NCBI RefSeq assembly: GCF_016879755.1
Contig: NZ_WOFU01000003.1
Span: forward strand, 248,001-312,000
Source of the DNA: Bacillus sp. B15-48
GTDB taxonomy: Bacteria; Bacillota; Bacilli; Bacillales; Cytobacillaceae
DNA: 64,000 nt
Direction: 5' to 3'
Below, one piece after another: positions 52,453-61,127 of this stretch (position 1 is its first letter; the number at the start of each line of letters is the position of its first letter). The notes below the pieces were generated by a model. The model saw only the letters and a program-made list of their open reading frames with translations, did no database searches and was not told where the DNA came from. The translations under genes were made by a program, and so were the position numbers.

Positions 52453-53442
52453 TTACGAGAGTTTGTAATAGTCTTTATACCATTCCACAAACTTCTCGAC
52501 CCCTTTATTAATTGAGACCTTCGGTTTATATTGAATATCTTTTACTAAATCGTCAATTTCCGCAAATGTCTCAGGAACATCCCCGGACTGAAGCGGTAAA
52601 AATTTTTTAATTGCTTTCTTCCCCAAATGCGCTTCAAGTACTTGAATAAAATCATGTAATTGAACCGGACGATTATTACCGATGTTATAAATTTTATATG
52701 GAGAGAAAGAGTCTGTCGGCGGGGCTTTCTTCATTAAGCGATAGACGGATTCGATTACATCATCAATATAGGTGAAATCTCGTTTCATATCTCCATAATT
52801 ATAAATCTCAATAGGCTCTTGTTTCATGATTGCATCTGTAAAAGTAAACAACGCCATATCAGGTCTTCCCCATGGTCCATATACCGTGAAAAAGCGTAAA
52901 CCAGTCGTTGGTAAATCATATAAATGACTATACGTATAAGCCATCAGTTCATTTGACTTTTTCGTAGCTGCATATAAACTAATCGGGCGATCAACACGAT
53001 CAGAAACAGAAAATGGGATTTTTTCGTTCTCTCCATATACAGAACTTGAGGATGCGTAGATCAAATGCTTAATTTGATGGTTTTTACAACATTCGAGAAT
53101 ATTGGCAAAACCTACGAGATTGGATTGAATATAGATGTGGGGATTGGTTAGACTGTACCTTACTCCGGCCTGAGCTGCTAAATGGATCACAATCTCAAAC
53201 TTATACTGATCGAAAAGACTTTCCAACAGTTCTAAATTTTCAATGGATCCTTTTACAAAAATAAAATTTGGATGTTTTTGTAAAAGACTTAATCTGTCTT
53301 GTTTTAAACGGACATTATAGTAATCATTCATATTATCAATTCCTAATACGTGAAACCCTTCATCTAGTAATCGTTTCGATAAATGAAAACCGATAAAGCC
53401 TGCACAACCGGTGACAAATATAGGTTTGAAAGTAGTCTTCAT
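52453..53442 (-). CDS. NAD-dependent epimerase, UDP-glucuronate 4-epimerase-like
   Basis: Short-chain dehydrogenase-type sugar-nucleotide epimerase of 329 residues. NAD motif VTGCAGFIGFHLSKRLLDEG, substrate loop DNMNDYYNVRLKQDRL, HLAAQAGVRYSL, and catalytic SLYAATKKSNELMAYTYSHL (Y-x3-K). The DYY and RFFTVYGPWGRPDMA blocks point to UDP-glucuronate 4-epimerases. AAGGAGG precedes the ATG. With ugd it would give UDP-galacturonate. It is divergent from cotS-cotSA, echoing the Bacillus subtilis ytcABC/cotS groups of spore-surface genes as I recall them. Confidence 0.85.
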   Translation of the reverse strand: MKTTFKPIFVTGCAGFIGFHLSKRLLDEGFHVLGIDNMNDYYNVRLKQDRLSLLQKHPNFIFVKGSIENLELLESLFDQYKFEIVIHLAAQAGVRYSLTNPHIYIQSNLVGFANILECCKNHQIKHLIYASSSSVYGENEKIPFSVSDRVDRPISLYAATKKSNELMAYTYSHLYDLPTTGLRFFTVYGPWGRPDMALFTFTDAIMKQEPIEIYNYGDMKRDFTYIDDVIESVYRLMKKAPPTDSFSPYKIYNIGNNRPVQLHDFIQVLEAHLGKKAIKKFLPLQSGDVPETFAEIDDLVKDIQYKPKVSINKGVEKFVEWYKDYYKLS

Positions 53443-53880
53443 GAATGCACCTCCTTTCTACATTATCCAGTTATCATTTTCCCTTAAAACACATCTTGAA
53501 ATATGGATATGAAACATTTATTAAAACGTATAAGTAGTCTGTCCTAGTTCAAGAAAACATTTTCCACTGCTGCTCCCTCCCCCGACTGACATAGGCATTA
53601 CCAATATTTTCACAATAAAACCCTCAACTTAGTGTACATGTCCATACATTCCTTCGAAGAATACATAAGTTAATTTAAAGTATTGTTTCTGTGTCAACTT
53701 CTGATGATTGCACCTTGTATAGAACTTCACAATATCTCTTGATTGATCATAAAGCGAAACTTCCATCAGAGGGGTTTTTACTTTCAGCTAATCTGCGATA
53801 AATAAGCAGCCACAGATGATCATAATCAAACTTGCTTTTTACAGTAACAATTACTTTTAACTATAACTAGGAGGGATGAT
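53443..53880. other. Divergent regulatory region between epimerase and cotS
   Basis: 438 AT-rich bases with no supported gene. A possible sigma-K promoter for cotS is listed separately. A strong AGGAGGG site ends three to six bases before the cotS ATG. Confidence 0.6.
53646..53672 (+). promoter_or_regulatory. Possible sigma-K promoter of cotS-cotSA
   Basis: CATAAGTTA (53664-53672) matches the sigma-K -10 consensus CATANNNTA, with an AC dinucleotide 16 bases upstream (53646-53647). It lies about 210 bases before cotS. This is weak evidence on its own; the coat-gene context raises it. Confidence 0.3.
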
Positions 53881-54975
53881 ATGGATAAGGTTTTAATCGA
53901 ACCTTGGAGCATGGAAGGACAGACGGATGAATTCTATGTACCTGAGTATATTAACCAAATCGGTGAACAGGTTCTTCAACATTACGATTTCTCCGTTCAA
54001 AGCATCCAAATTGTAACAACAAAGCATGACAAAGGCGGAGCTATTTGGCAACTTGAAACAAATAAAGGACCAAAAAGCTTAAAATTATTACACCGTCGGC
54101 CAACGAGAAGTCTATTTAGCTTAGGTGCGCAAAATTATTTAGTTCTTGATCAAAAGGCGAATGTACCACCAATCGTTCAGACGAAAGATGGAGCTGATTA
54201 TGTTGAGGCTGGTGGGAAATTATGGTTTGTGGCAGAATGGATTGAACCTTTATATCAGGTAACAAAAGATTTAGAAGGTGCAAAATTGCTTTGTGCGGCT
54301 CTAGGAAAGTTCCACCGTTTAAGCACAGGTTATATTCCCCCATACGAAGCAGAAGTCGCTTCACGAATCCACAAATGGCCTAAAGATTATCAAAAAGTGA
54401 TTCGTAAAATGGAGTGGTTCCGCAACATCGCTAACGCCTACAGCGAGATGCCAGCAAGTGCTCATCTATTGAATGTGATTGATGTCTTTGAAGGACATGC
54501 AAAAGAAGGCTTAGAAAGATTAAATCAATCTAGCTATTATATGCTAGCGCAAAAAGGCATGGAATATTGGGGGTTAGTCCACCAAGATTATGGTTGGTCC
54601 AACGGTCAAATGGGGCCTAATGGCATGTGGATTATTGATCTTGATGGCGTGGCATTTGATATTCCTATTCGTGATTTGCGCAAGCTGATCACTGGCACAA
54701 TGGCCGATCTGTACCAATGGGATGCAACATGGGTAAGAGAAATGATTAAAGCTTATCATGAGGAAAATCCAATCTCTGGTGAAGTTTATGAACTATTAAT
54801 GATTGATTTAGCGATGCCAAATGAATTTTATAAAAATATAAAAGAAGTCGTTTATGAACCTGAAATCTTCTTAGACGACCAAGCAACAGCTCTAATTCAA
54901 ACCATTGTTAATACCGACCAAACAAAATGGCCAGTTTTAGCTGAAATTAAAGATGATTGGAAAGGGGTGGAATAA
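53881..54975 (+). CDS. cotS: CotS-family spore coat kinase-like protein
   Basis: 364-residue member of the CotS/CotI/YutH family, aminoglycoside-phosphotransferase-like coat proteins. Seen features are an N-terminal sheet with KGGAIWQLETNKGPKSLKLLHR (candidate ATP-site Lys), the catalytic loop LVHQDYGWSNGQ (H-x-D-x4-N) and WIIDLDGVAFD (metal Asp), all intact, so it may be an active kinase. The ATG follows AGGAGGG. It is followed two bases later by the cotSA start, the same pair as in Bacillus subtilis. Localisation to the spore coat is by family knowledge. Confidence 0.85.
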   Translation: MDKVLIEPWSMEGQTDEFYVPEYINQIGEQVLQHYDFSVQSIQIVTTKHDKGGAIWQLETNKGPKSLKLLHRRPTRSLFSLGAQNYLVLDQKANVPPIVQTKDGADYVEAGGKLWFVAEWIEPLYQVTKDLEGAKLLCAALGKFHRLSTGYIPPYEAEVASRIHKWPKDYQKVIRKMEWFRNIANAYSEMPASAHLLNVIDVFEGHAKEGLERLNQSSYYMLAQKGMEYWGLVHQDYGWSNGQMGPNGMWIIDLDGVAFDIPIRDLRKLITGTMADLYQWDATWVREMIKAYHEENPISGEVYELLMIDLAMPNEFYKNIKEVVYEPEIFLDDQATALIQTIVNTDQTKWPVLAEIKDDWKGVE

Positions 54976-54977
54976 CG

Positions 54978-57089
54978 TTGAGAATACTAATGATTTGTAC
55001 TGAGAAACTTCCTGTACCTCCTGTATTGGGCGGGGCAATTCAAACCTATATTGCTGGTACCCTCCCCTATTTAAAGAAATCACATGATATTACTGTTTTA
55101 GGGAAAAGCGATCCATCCCTCCCTGAAGAAGAAATCATTGAAGGCATTCGCTATGTTCGGATTCCAGGGGGCATCTTTGAAGTCTACCGAGATGGCGTCG
55201 CTCAATTTGTTAAAGCCAATCAATTCGACCTTATTCACATATTCAATCGTCCACGTTTAGTTCTCCCGGTACGAAATGCAGCACCTAATGCCAAAATAAC
55301 GCTAAGCATGCACAATGATATGTTTAATCCAGAAAAAATTAGTCGAGAAGAAGCGATTTCAGCCCTAGAAGAAGTTTCAAACATTGTTACAGTTAGTGAT
55401 TATGTAGGAGGAGTCATAAATGGACTTTATCCACAGGCGTCAACTAAACTCCGCACGATTTATTCGGGGGTAGACTCTACTCGTTTTTTACCAGGAAAAG
55501 ACCCGAAAATGACCAAAATTCGCAATGAAATTCGCAAAACACATGGATTAGAAAATAAAACGGTCATTTTATTCTCCGGTCGACTTTCACATAACAAAGG
55601 GGTTGATCGTTTAGTAAGAGCGATTCCTGCTCTTTCAAAAAAATACAAAAACCTTGCTTTAGTCATTGTCGGCAGTAAGTGGTTCAGTCAAGATGAAATT
55701 ACTGATTATGTGGCCTATGTAAGAGCATTAGCAAATCGTTTACCAGTTCCAGTCGTAACGACTGGGTTCGTTTCACCGAGTGAAATTCAGAACTGGTTCG
55801 CTGCCGCTGATATTTTTGTCTGTACTTCAATCTGGCAAGAGCCTTTAGCCCGTGTTCATTATGAAGCAATGGCCGCAGGTCTCCCCATCGTTACAACAGC
55901 TAGAGGCGGAAATCCTGAAGTCATTCTTGCGGGAGAAAACGGTCTTATCGTTGAGAATCCAGAAGACCCTCACGGTTTTGAGGAAAAGATTGCACAAATT
56001 TTATCAGACAAGTCTTTGCAAAAGAAAATGGGAGAGAAAGGCAGAGAGCTTGCTATTTCTCAGTACAATTGGGAGAGAGTTAGTTCTGAACTCCTAGAAG
56101 TTTGGGAGAAATCAAGATTTGCTTCGATTACTACTACACCTACAGACGCTGATACCGAAGTGAACGATGTACCTTCAAGTAATGAAATAGAAATGGGAAC
56201 AGATTCTGCAGCAGACAATACAGCACAGAAAGAAATAAGTCTAGAAACGGATAAGAAAGATCGCGAAGATAGGCAGGACAAAAAAGAGAAAAAACGAAAA
56301 AAAGAGAAAGAAGGGACAAAAGTGAAGGATAAAAAAGATGATAAAGATCTGAAGGACAAGAAGGATCGCAAAGATAAGAAGGATGACCGTAAGGACAAAA
56401 AAGATCGCAAAGATAAGAAGGATGACCGTAAGGACAAAAAAGATCGCAAAGATAAGAAGGATGACCGTAAGGACAAAAAAGATCGCAAAGATAAGAAGGA
56501 TGACCGTAAGGACAAAAAGGATCGCAAAGATAAGAAGGATGACCGTAAGGACAAAAAGGATCGTAAAGATAAGAAGGACGACCGCAAGGACAAAAAGGAT
56601 CGTAAAGATAAGAAGGATGACCGTAAGGACAAAAAGGATCGTAAAGATAAGAAGGACGACCGCAAGGACAAAAAGGATCGTAAAGATAAGAAGGACGATC
56701 GTAAAGACAAAAAAGACCGCAAAGATAAGAAGGACGATCGTAAAGACAAAAAGGATCGCAAAGATAAGAAGGACGACCGTAAGGACAAAAAGGATCGTAA
56801 AGACAAGAAGGACGACCGTAAGCGTAAGAAGGATCGCAAAGATAAGAAGGACGACCGTAAAGACAAAAAAGACCGCAAAGATAAGAAGGACGATCGTAAA
56901 GACAAAAAGGATCGCAAAGATAAGAAGGACGACCGTAAGCGTAAGAAGGATCGCAAAGATAAGAAGGATGACCGAAAGCGGAAGAAAGATCGCAAAGATA
57001 AGAAGGACGACCGTAAACGTAAGAAGGGTCGCAAAGATAAGAAGGATGACCGTAAGGATAAAAAGGATCGCAAAGATAAGAAAAAATAA
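54978..57089 (+). CDS. cotSA: CotSA-like glycosyltransferase with long Lys/Asp/Arg repeat tail
   Basis: 703 residues. Residues 1 to about 385 are a GT4 glycosyltransferase very like Bacillus subtilis CotSA: LMICTEKLPVPPVLGGAIQT, VTVSDYVGGVINGLYPQAS, FSGRLSHNKGVDRLVRAIP and SIWQEPLARVHYEAMAAGLP with the E-x7-E pair. An acidic linker follows, then from residue 466 to 699 there are 18 tandem 13-residue repeats made only of K, D and R (and one G). Known CotSA is about 377 residues, so the tail is extra. The start is TTG at 54978, seven bases after AAGGGGTGG; ATG at 54990 is an alternative. The tail may be a coat-anchoring or cross-linking segment, as Lys-rich coat proteins can be transglutaminase substrates; that is inference. 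Confidence 0.88.
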   Translation: MRILMICTEKLPVPPVLGGAIQTYIAGTLPYLKKSHDITVLGKSDPSLPEEEIIEGIRYVRIPGGIFEVYRDGVAQFVKANQFDLIHIFNRPRLVLPVRNAAPNAKITLSMHNDMFNPEKISREEAISALEEVSNIVTVSDYVGGVINGLYPQASTKLRTIYSGVDSTRFLPGKDPKMTKIRNEIRKTHGLENKTVILFSGRLSHNKGVDRLVRAIPALSKKYKNLALVIVGSKWFSQDEITDYVAYVRALANRLPVPVVTTGFVSPSEIQNWFAAADIFVCTSIWQEPLARVHYEAMAAGLPIVTTARGGNPEVILAGENGLIVENPEDPHGFEEKIAQILSDKSLQKKMGEKGRELAISQYNWERVSSELLEVWEKSRFASITTTPTDADTEVNDVPSSNEIEMGTDSAADNTAQKEISLETDKKDREDRQDKKEKKRKKEKEGTKVKDKKDDKDLKDKKDRKDKKDDRKDKKDRKDKKDDRKDKKDRKDKKDDRKDKKDRKDKKDDRKDKKDRKDKKDDRKDKKDRKDKKDDRKDKKDRKDKKDDRKDKKDRKDKKDDRKDKKDRKDKKDDRKDKKDRKDKKDDRKDKKDRKDKKDDRKDKKDRKDKKDDRKRKKDRKDKKDDRKDKKDRKDKKDDRKDKKDRKDKKDDRKRKKDRKDKKDDRKRKKDRKDKKDDRKRKKGRKDKKDDRKDKKDRKDKKK
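56373..57074 (+). repeat. 18 x 39-bp tandem repeat inside cotSA
   Basis: Eighteen consecutive 39-base units, each starting GATAAGAAGGAYGAYCGTAA and coding for a 13-residue unit DKKDDRKDKKDRK or a close variant. Units differ at few third positions; some later units have KRKK in place of KDKK (units 12, 15, 16, 17). A partial unit (GATAAGAAA) follows before the stop. The near identity suggests recent expansion by slippage or recombination, so copy number is probably variable between strains. Confidence 0.95.
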
Positions 57090-57094
57090 TAGGA

Positions 57095-57127
57095 AACGGG
57101 GACAGATGTTTACACTCTGTCCCCGTT
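57095..57127. terminator. GGGGACA hairpin after cotSA
   Basis: AACGGGGACAGA (57095-57106) pairs perfectly with TCTGTCCCCGTT (57116-57127). The T run is poor on the plus side and better on the minus side. It lies between the convergent cotSA and uspA genes. Confidence 0.6.
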
Positions 57128-57164
57128 GGTCATTAACGTAATTATCTCAAAGATTATCATGTTA

Positions 57165-57593
57165 TTATTTTATAATCATAACAGGTGCTTTTACACGTTT
57201 CGCTACTTTATGGCTTACACTACCTAAAACCATTTCCTGAAGTGCATTTAAGCCGCGACTACCGACAGCCACTAAGTCAAAGTCATGTGAATTTGCATAA
57301 CGAACAATTTTCTCTGGAGCTTCTCCGTACAAAATCTCATGTTTATAAATGATTCCTTGTTGCTCTAGAAAATCCTCTACTTTTTTCAAACGCCGCTTTC
57401 TCGTCTCTTGAATCAATTCTTTAGAAGGATAATGAAGAACATCGCCTTTTGAAGCAGCACTATCAATAACATAAACGATGGTAATCTCTGATTCTTCCAT
57501 ATTCTTTGCGAGAGACGCTACTTTTTCAGCCGCCCTAAACGCATGTTCAGACCCATCGTAAGCAAGCATAATATTCTTAAACAATTCATTCAC
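57165..57593 (-). CDS. Universal stress protein (UspA family)
   Basis: A 142-residue single-domain Usp with the ATP-binding type motif G-x2-G-x9-G-S (VGSRGLNALQEMVLGSVS) and the N-terminal IMLAYDGSEHAFRAAEKVA. It is the next gene after the SulP transporter, separated by a terminator, a pairing often seen for SulP genes. A role in stress or in modulating the transporter is inference. Confidence 0.9.
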   Translation of the reverse strand: MNELFKNIMLAYDGSEHAFRAAEKVASLAKNMEESEITIVYVIDSAASKGDVLHYPSKELIQETRKRRLKKVEDFLEQQGIIYKHEILYGEAPEKIVRYANSHDFDLVAVGSRGLNALQEMVLGSVSHKVAKRVKAPVMIIK

Positions 57594-57611
57594 TCCTCTA
57601 AAACATATGTA

Positions 57612-57635
57612 GAAAAAAGCACGTGTAACACGTGC
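57612..57635 (-). terminator. Rho-independent terminator
   Basis: GCACGTG (57619-57625) pairs with CACGTGC (57629-57635), followed by TTTTTTC on the minus strand, directly after the SulP gene. Confidence 0.8.
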
Positions 57636-57637
57636 CT

Positions 57638-59104
57638 TTAATGTCCGGATAATTTTGCCCCCGTTTTGTGGTGTACAGCTAATCGTTCAATTAAATTCGA
57701 ACTAGGAGTATTCAATCCAGTTAACCGGACATTTTTCCCATTATCTCTTAGCTTTAAAACGATTTTGTCAACAGCAGCGACAGCGGAATCGTCCCAAATA
57801 TGCGCTTGTGAAAAATCAATTTCAACTTCCTTCACATCATCAATAAAATCGAAAGCTGCAACAAGTTCATCAACAGAAGCAAAGAATACCTGTCCTTTGA
57901 CAGAATAAACCTTTTTGTCGCCTTCCAACGTTGAGGAAACTTTTACCCGAGAAATTTTAGCGACAAAGAAGATCGCACTTAAAATAATTCCCGCAAAAAC
58001 ACCCTTGGACAAATCATGCGTTACGACAGTCGTTACAGTCGTTACAACCATGACAATTGAATCGGTCACTGGTGCCTTTGCCAAGCCTTTTAAGGATGAC
58101 CAATCAAACGTACCAATTGAAACCATGATCATTACGCCAACGAGCGCAGCCATTGGGATTTGAACAACGACATTTCCTAGCACCATAATTAAAAATAACA
58201 AGAACAGACCAGCAACTAATGTAGACAAACGACCTCTTCCGCCCGATTTCACGTTAATGACAGATTGCCCAATCATTGCACATCCTGCCATTCCACCGAA
58301 AAAGCCAGTAATGATGTTAGCAATCCCCTGTCCTCTCGCCTCTTTATTTTTATCGCTATTCGTATCGGTCATATCATCGACGATTGATGCAGTTAATAAC
58401 GATTCGAGAAGTCCAACAATCGATAAAGCAAATGCATATGGAAAAATAATTTGTAAGGTTTCTAGATTAAAAGGAACACTTGGGATAAAGAATGCTGGAA
58501 AAGAAGATGAGATTGCCCCCATATCTCCCACTGTTTTTACCCCAGTATTTGTCATCATTGCAATCAATGTAATGACGATAATCGCCACCAATGGAGACGG
58601 AACAGCTTTTGTGATTCTTGGAAGTAGATAAATAATCGCTAGCGCCCCAACAACCATTGCATACATAATCCATGTCGCACCGACAAATTGCTCTAATTGG
58701 GCCATAAAAATCAAGATAGCTAACGCATTTACAAAGCCAATCATAACTGATCGTGGGATAAATTTCATATACTTTGCTACTTTAAACACACCAAATAAAA
58801 TTTGTATAACCCCTGTTAAGATTGTGGCCGCAAACAAGTATTGCACCCCATGGTCAGCGACCAATGTAATCATTAATAACGCCATAGCTCCCGTTGCGGC
58901 TGATATCATTCCCGGTCTACCACCGACAAAAGCAATGACAACTGCAATACAAAATGAAGCGTACAACCCAACCATTGGATCGACACCTGCAATAATCGAA
59001 AACGCGATTGCTTCAGGAATGAGCGCCAAAGCGACAACAATCCCTGCAAGAACATCGCCCTTGATATTGCCAAACCATTGTTCTTTTAGTGAATGGACTT
59101 TCAA
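57638..59104 (-). CDS. SulP family anion transporter with STAS domain
   Basis: 488-residue membrane transporter of the SLC26/SulP family. The N-terminal about 380 residues hold the transmembrane core ([36 protein letters not shown], and [24 protein letters not shown] with the family Asn/Gly segment). The C-terminal about 90 residues are a STAS domain ([21 protein letters not shown]). Substrates in the family are sulfate, bicarbonate or other anions; not resolvable here. TTG start at 59104 with GAGGTG seven bases upstream. A dyad GACTTTGA-N7-TCAAAGTC lies in the leader. Confidence 0.9.
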   Translation of the reverse strand: MKVHSLKEQWFGNIKGDVLAGIVVALALIPEAIAFSIIAGVDPMVGLYASFCIAVVIAFVGGRPGMISAATGAMALLMITLVADHGVQYLFAATILTGVIQILFGVFKVAKYMKFIPRSVMIGFVNALAILIFMAQLEQFVGATWIMYAMVVGALAIIYLLPRITKAVPSPLVAIIVITLIAMMTNTGVKTVGDMGAISSSFPAFFIPSVPFNLETLQIIFPYAFALSIVGLLESLLTASIVDDMTDTNSDKNKEARGQGIANIITGFFGGMAGCAMIGQSVINVKSGGRGRLSTLVAGLFLLFLIMVLGNVVVQIPMAALVGVMIMVSIGTFDWSSLKGLAKAPVTDSIVMVVTTVTTVVTHDLSKGVFAGIILSAIFFVAKISRVKVSSTLEGDKKVYSVKGQVFFASVDELVAAFDFIDDVKEVEIDFSQAHIWDDSAVAAVDKIVLKLRDNGKNVRLTGLNTPSSNLIERLAVHHKTGAKLSGH

Positions 59105-59132
59105 ACAAAAACACCTCTTCTAATTTATTTTT

Positions 59133-59155
59133 GACTTTGAACTCTCATCAAAGTC
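59133..59155. repeat. Inverted repeat upstream of the SulP gene
   Basis: GACTTTGA (59133-59140) and TCAAAGTC (59148-59155) are perfect inverted copies about 30 bases before the SulP start. It could be an operator or leader hairpin. Confidence 0.5.
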
Positions 59156-59480
59156 GAGCCGTTAAAGATAAAAAAACTCTATCACATTTTCACTCTTTTA
59201 CAAAACAATAATGAAAGCGTTTATATCCTCTTTTCTTGCTTGTTTTCTTTCTTTTTCTCTTAAAAACTGCATAAGTAGTGGGAATATCAAATTTTATTTC
59301 TTTATTACAAATCTCATTTTTTATTACAAATCTACTACAAATTCGATTTTAATTTTGTTACAATTAGCAAAGAAAAGGTCGCTAGTTTACATTTTTTTGG
59401 TAAATAGAGAATATTTTAAACTAGATTCGACTTGTGATTTACATATGGTAAACTCTTTAAAGAATTAAGGGGGAGATTCT
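59156..59480. other. AT-rich intergenic region
   Basis: 325 very AT-rich bases between the SulP leader and the small gene at 59481. Open frames here have no ribosome binding site and skewed composition. Direct ATTACAAATCT-type short repeats occur near 59305-59335. No RNA gene seen. Confidence 0.55.
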
Positions 59481-59735
59481 TTGGAAAATGAAGTCATTGT
59501 TAAATATGTAAATGAAAGCGATATTCGCTTTATCGTCACGAAGGAGAAAAAAGTTTACACATTGAAATTTCTTAAAGAACAAGCAGACTCATGGGTAGCA
59601 ATGGTGGGGAATATTAAAAGTGATGATACAGAAGAATTAATCTCTTCTCTATTAGAGAAAATTTTCCAAGACCAACAAACAAATTCGATTTTAAATAAAC
59701 TGCAAATTCCAAAAGATCTCCCGATTGTAGGTTGA
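59481..59735 (+). CDS. Hypothetical protein, 84 residues
   Basis: Not recognised. An alpha/beta-like small soluble protein (ENEVIVKYVNESDIRFIVTK ... ISSLLEKIFQDQQ). TTG start at 59481 preceded by GGGGGAG five bases away. It has its own plus-strand terminator (59758-59787), which supports it being a transcribed gene. Confidence 0.6.
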   Translation: MENEVIVKYVNESDIRFIVTKEKKVYTLKFLKEQADSWVAMVGNIKSDDTEELISSLLEKIFQDQQTNSILNKLQIPKDLPIVG

Positions 59736-59757
59736 TCTTAATAGTGAACATAAATGT

Positions 59758-59787
59758 GGGACAAGAGTTTAATCTCGTCCCTTTTTT
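59758..59787 (+). terminator. Rho-independent terminator
   Basis: GGGACAAGA (59758-59766) pairs with TCTCGTCCC (59773-59781) with one mismatch, followed by TTTTTT. It also lies at the end of the convergent carboxypeptidase gene. Confidence 0.75.
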
Positions 59788-60889
59788 AATCCAACCATTT
59801 CTTTAGTTTTTCAGTCCATGTCTGATCCTCTTCTTGCTTTATCGTTTTAGAATACAGATTTGCCTCACCAATTTGTTCCTCTTCAAGAAAAACTTTTACT
59901 TTTCCGACTGACTTATCAGAGTTTCGTGCTTTCTTAACGGCCTTTCCTTTAAAAAGTTGAATGGAAACAGAAAGTTTATCTATTTCATTTTCGGTTAACG
60001 GATAAACGATGTCCTCTTTTAGTTCTAGGCCACCAAGGACATCCGCATGTGTAAATTCTGCCTCTTCTTTATTAATAATCTCCACTTGTTTATATTTACT
60101 AAATGCGTGCTCAAATAAATGAATATGATCCTGCCAATCGTTTCCGTCGTTAATCGTTACAGCAATTAAGTTTAAACCGTTTTTGCTGGCCGTTGAAACC
60201 AATGTCCTTTTCGCTCTTTTTGTGTATCCTGTTTTACCACCAGTTGAAGATGGATACAGCTGCGTTAATAGCTTATTTTTATTTCTCCAAATGTATTTAG
60301 CCCGCCCTTTATCCTCATAAGCATATTTTTTCGTTGCCGAAATTTCTCTATAAGTCGGATTCTTCATCGCATAACGTGTTAATAGCGCCATATCATAGGC
60401 GGTCGAGTAATGGTTTTCATGATCATCTAAACCATGTGGATTAGCAAAAATCGTATTCTTCATTCCGATTTCAGCTGCTTTTTTATTCATTTCTTTAACA
60501 AAGTTGTCCAAGTCGTCGCTGACATGTTCTGCAATCGCTACTGCCGCATCATTTCCAGATCGTAGCATCAAACCGTAAGTTAAATCTCGAAGCTTTATCT
60601 TTTGTTTAGGTTGAAGATAAATCGATGAACCTTCCGTGTACGCTGCCCTCTTACTAACGGTTACATATTCATCAAGCTTCCCAGATTCAATCGCCAGAAT
60701 TGCTGTCATAATTTTCGTGATACTAGCAATTCGCATTTCGGTATGGGCGTTTTTATCATAAAGTACCCTTCCGGAATCCTGTTCCATTAAGATTGCTCCT
60801 CTAGCTGAGGTGGCTTCAACGTTCATTGAAAATGGACAGCTCATTAAAATTACGGCTAAAAAGAGTGCAATCATTTTTTTCACCTTCAT
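59786..60889 (-). CDS. D-alanyl-D-alanine carboxypeptidase (S11 family, DacB-like)
   Basis: Penicillin-binding protein 5-type carboxypeptidase of 367 residues that trims the terminal D-Ala of peptidoglycan stem peptides. A signal peptide ends near MNVEATSA. Active-site motifs are SITK (S-x-x-K), SGND (S-x-N) and KTGYT (K-T-G). The N-terminal ARGAILMEQDSGRVLYDKNA is typical. Of the Bacillus paralogues, its length and ASITKIMTAILAIESG block look closest to DacB (spore cortex), but DacF is possible. Confidence 0.88.
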   Translation of the reverse strand: MKVKKMIALFLAVILMSCPFSMNVEATSARGAILMEQDSGRVLYDKNAHTEMRIASITKIMTAILAIESGKLDEYVTVSKRAAYTEGSSIYLQPKQKIKLRDLTYGLMLRSGNDAAVAIAEHVSDDLDNFVKEMNKKAAEIGMKNTIFANPHGLDDHENHYSTAYDMALLTRYAMKNPTYREISATKKYAYEDKGRAKYIWRNKNKLLTQLYPSSTGGKTGYTKRAKRTLVSTASKNGLNLIAVTINDGNDWQDHIHLFEHAFSKYKQVEIINKEEAEFTHADVLGGLELKEDIVYPLTENEIDKLSVSIQLFKGKAVKKARNSDKSVGKVKVFLEEEQIGEANLYSKTIKQEEDQTWTEKLKKWLD

Positions 60890-61127
60890 TGCTATCCCCT
60901 CTCAATCGTTTTAAGAATCAATCAATATTAGTATTATTTGATGCATGAAAAAAAAATATCCGTACGCCTTTAACAAAGAATGGAATGAGTTTTTCTCCTT
61001 TCTTATTTATATCTTTTATCATTTTTGAAATTGGGAATATCTTCCGTAATAAAAGAGGTGGCTCGATAGATAATATGTTTGTCTACTTGGCAAGTTTGCG
61101 AGTAGCTACCGTTGGAGGTGCATTACC

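Noticed and set aside
56060-57141. Long open frames on the opposite strand and in another frame through the cotSA repeat
   Set aside because: They exist only because a 39-bp unit repeated 18 times has no stops in those frames; their products (S-L-R-S-F or K-I-R-R-M runs) are low complexity and lack start signals.
59211-59468. 85-codon plus-strand frame upstream of the small gene at 59481
   Set aside because: Extremely AT-rich, Phe/Leu/Ser-biased, and with no ribosome binding site; judged chance.
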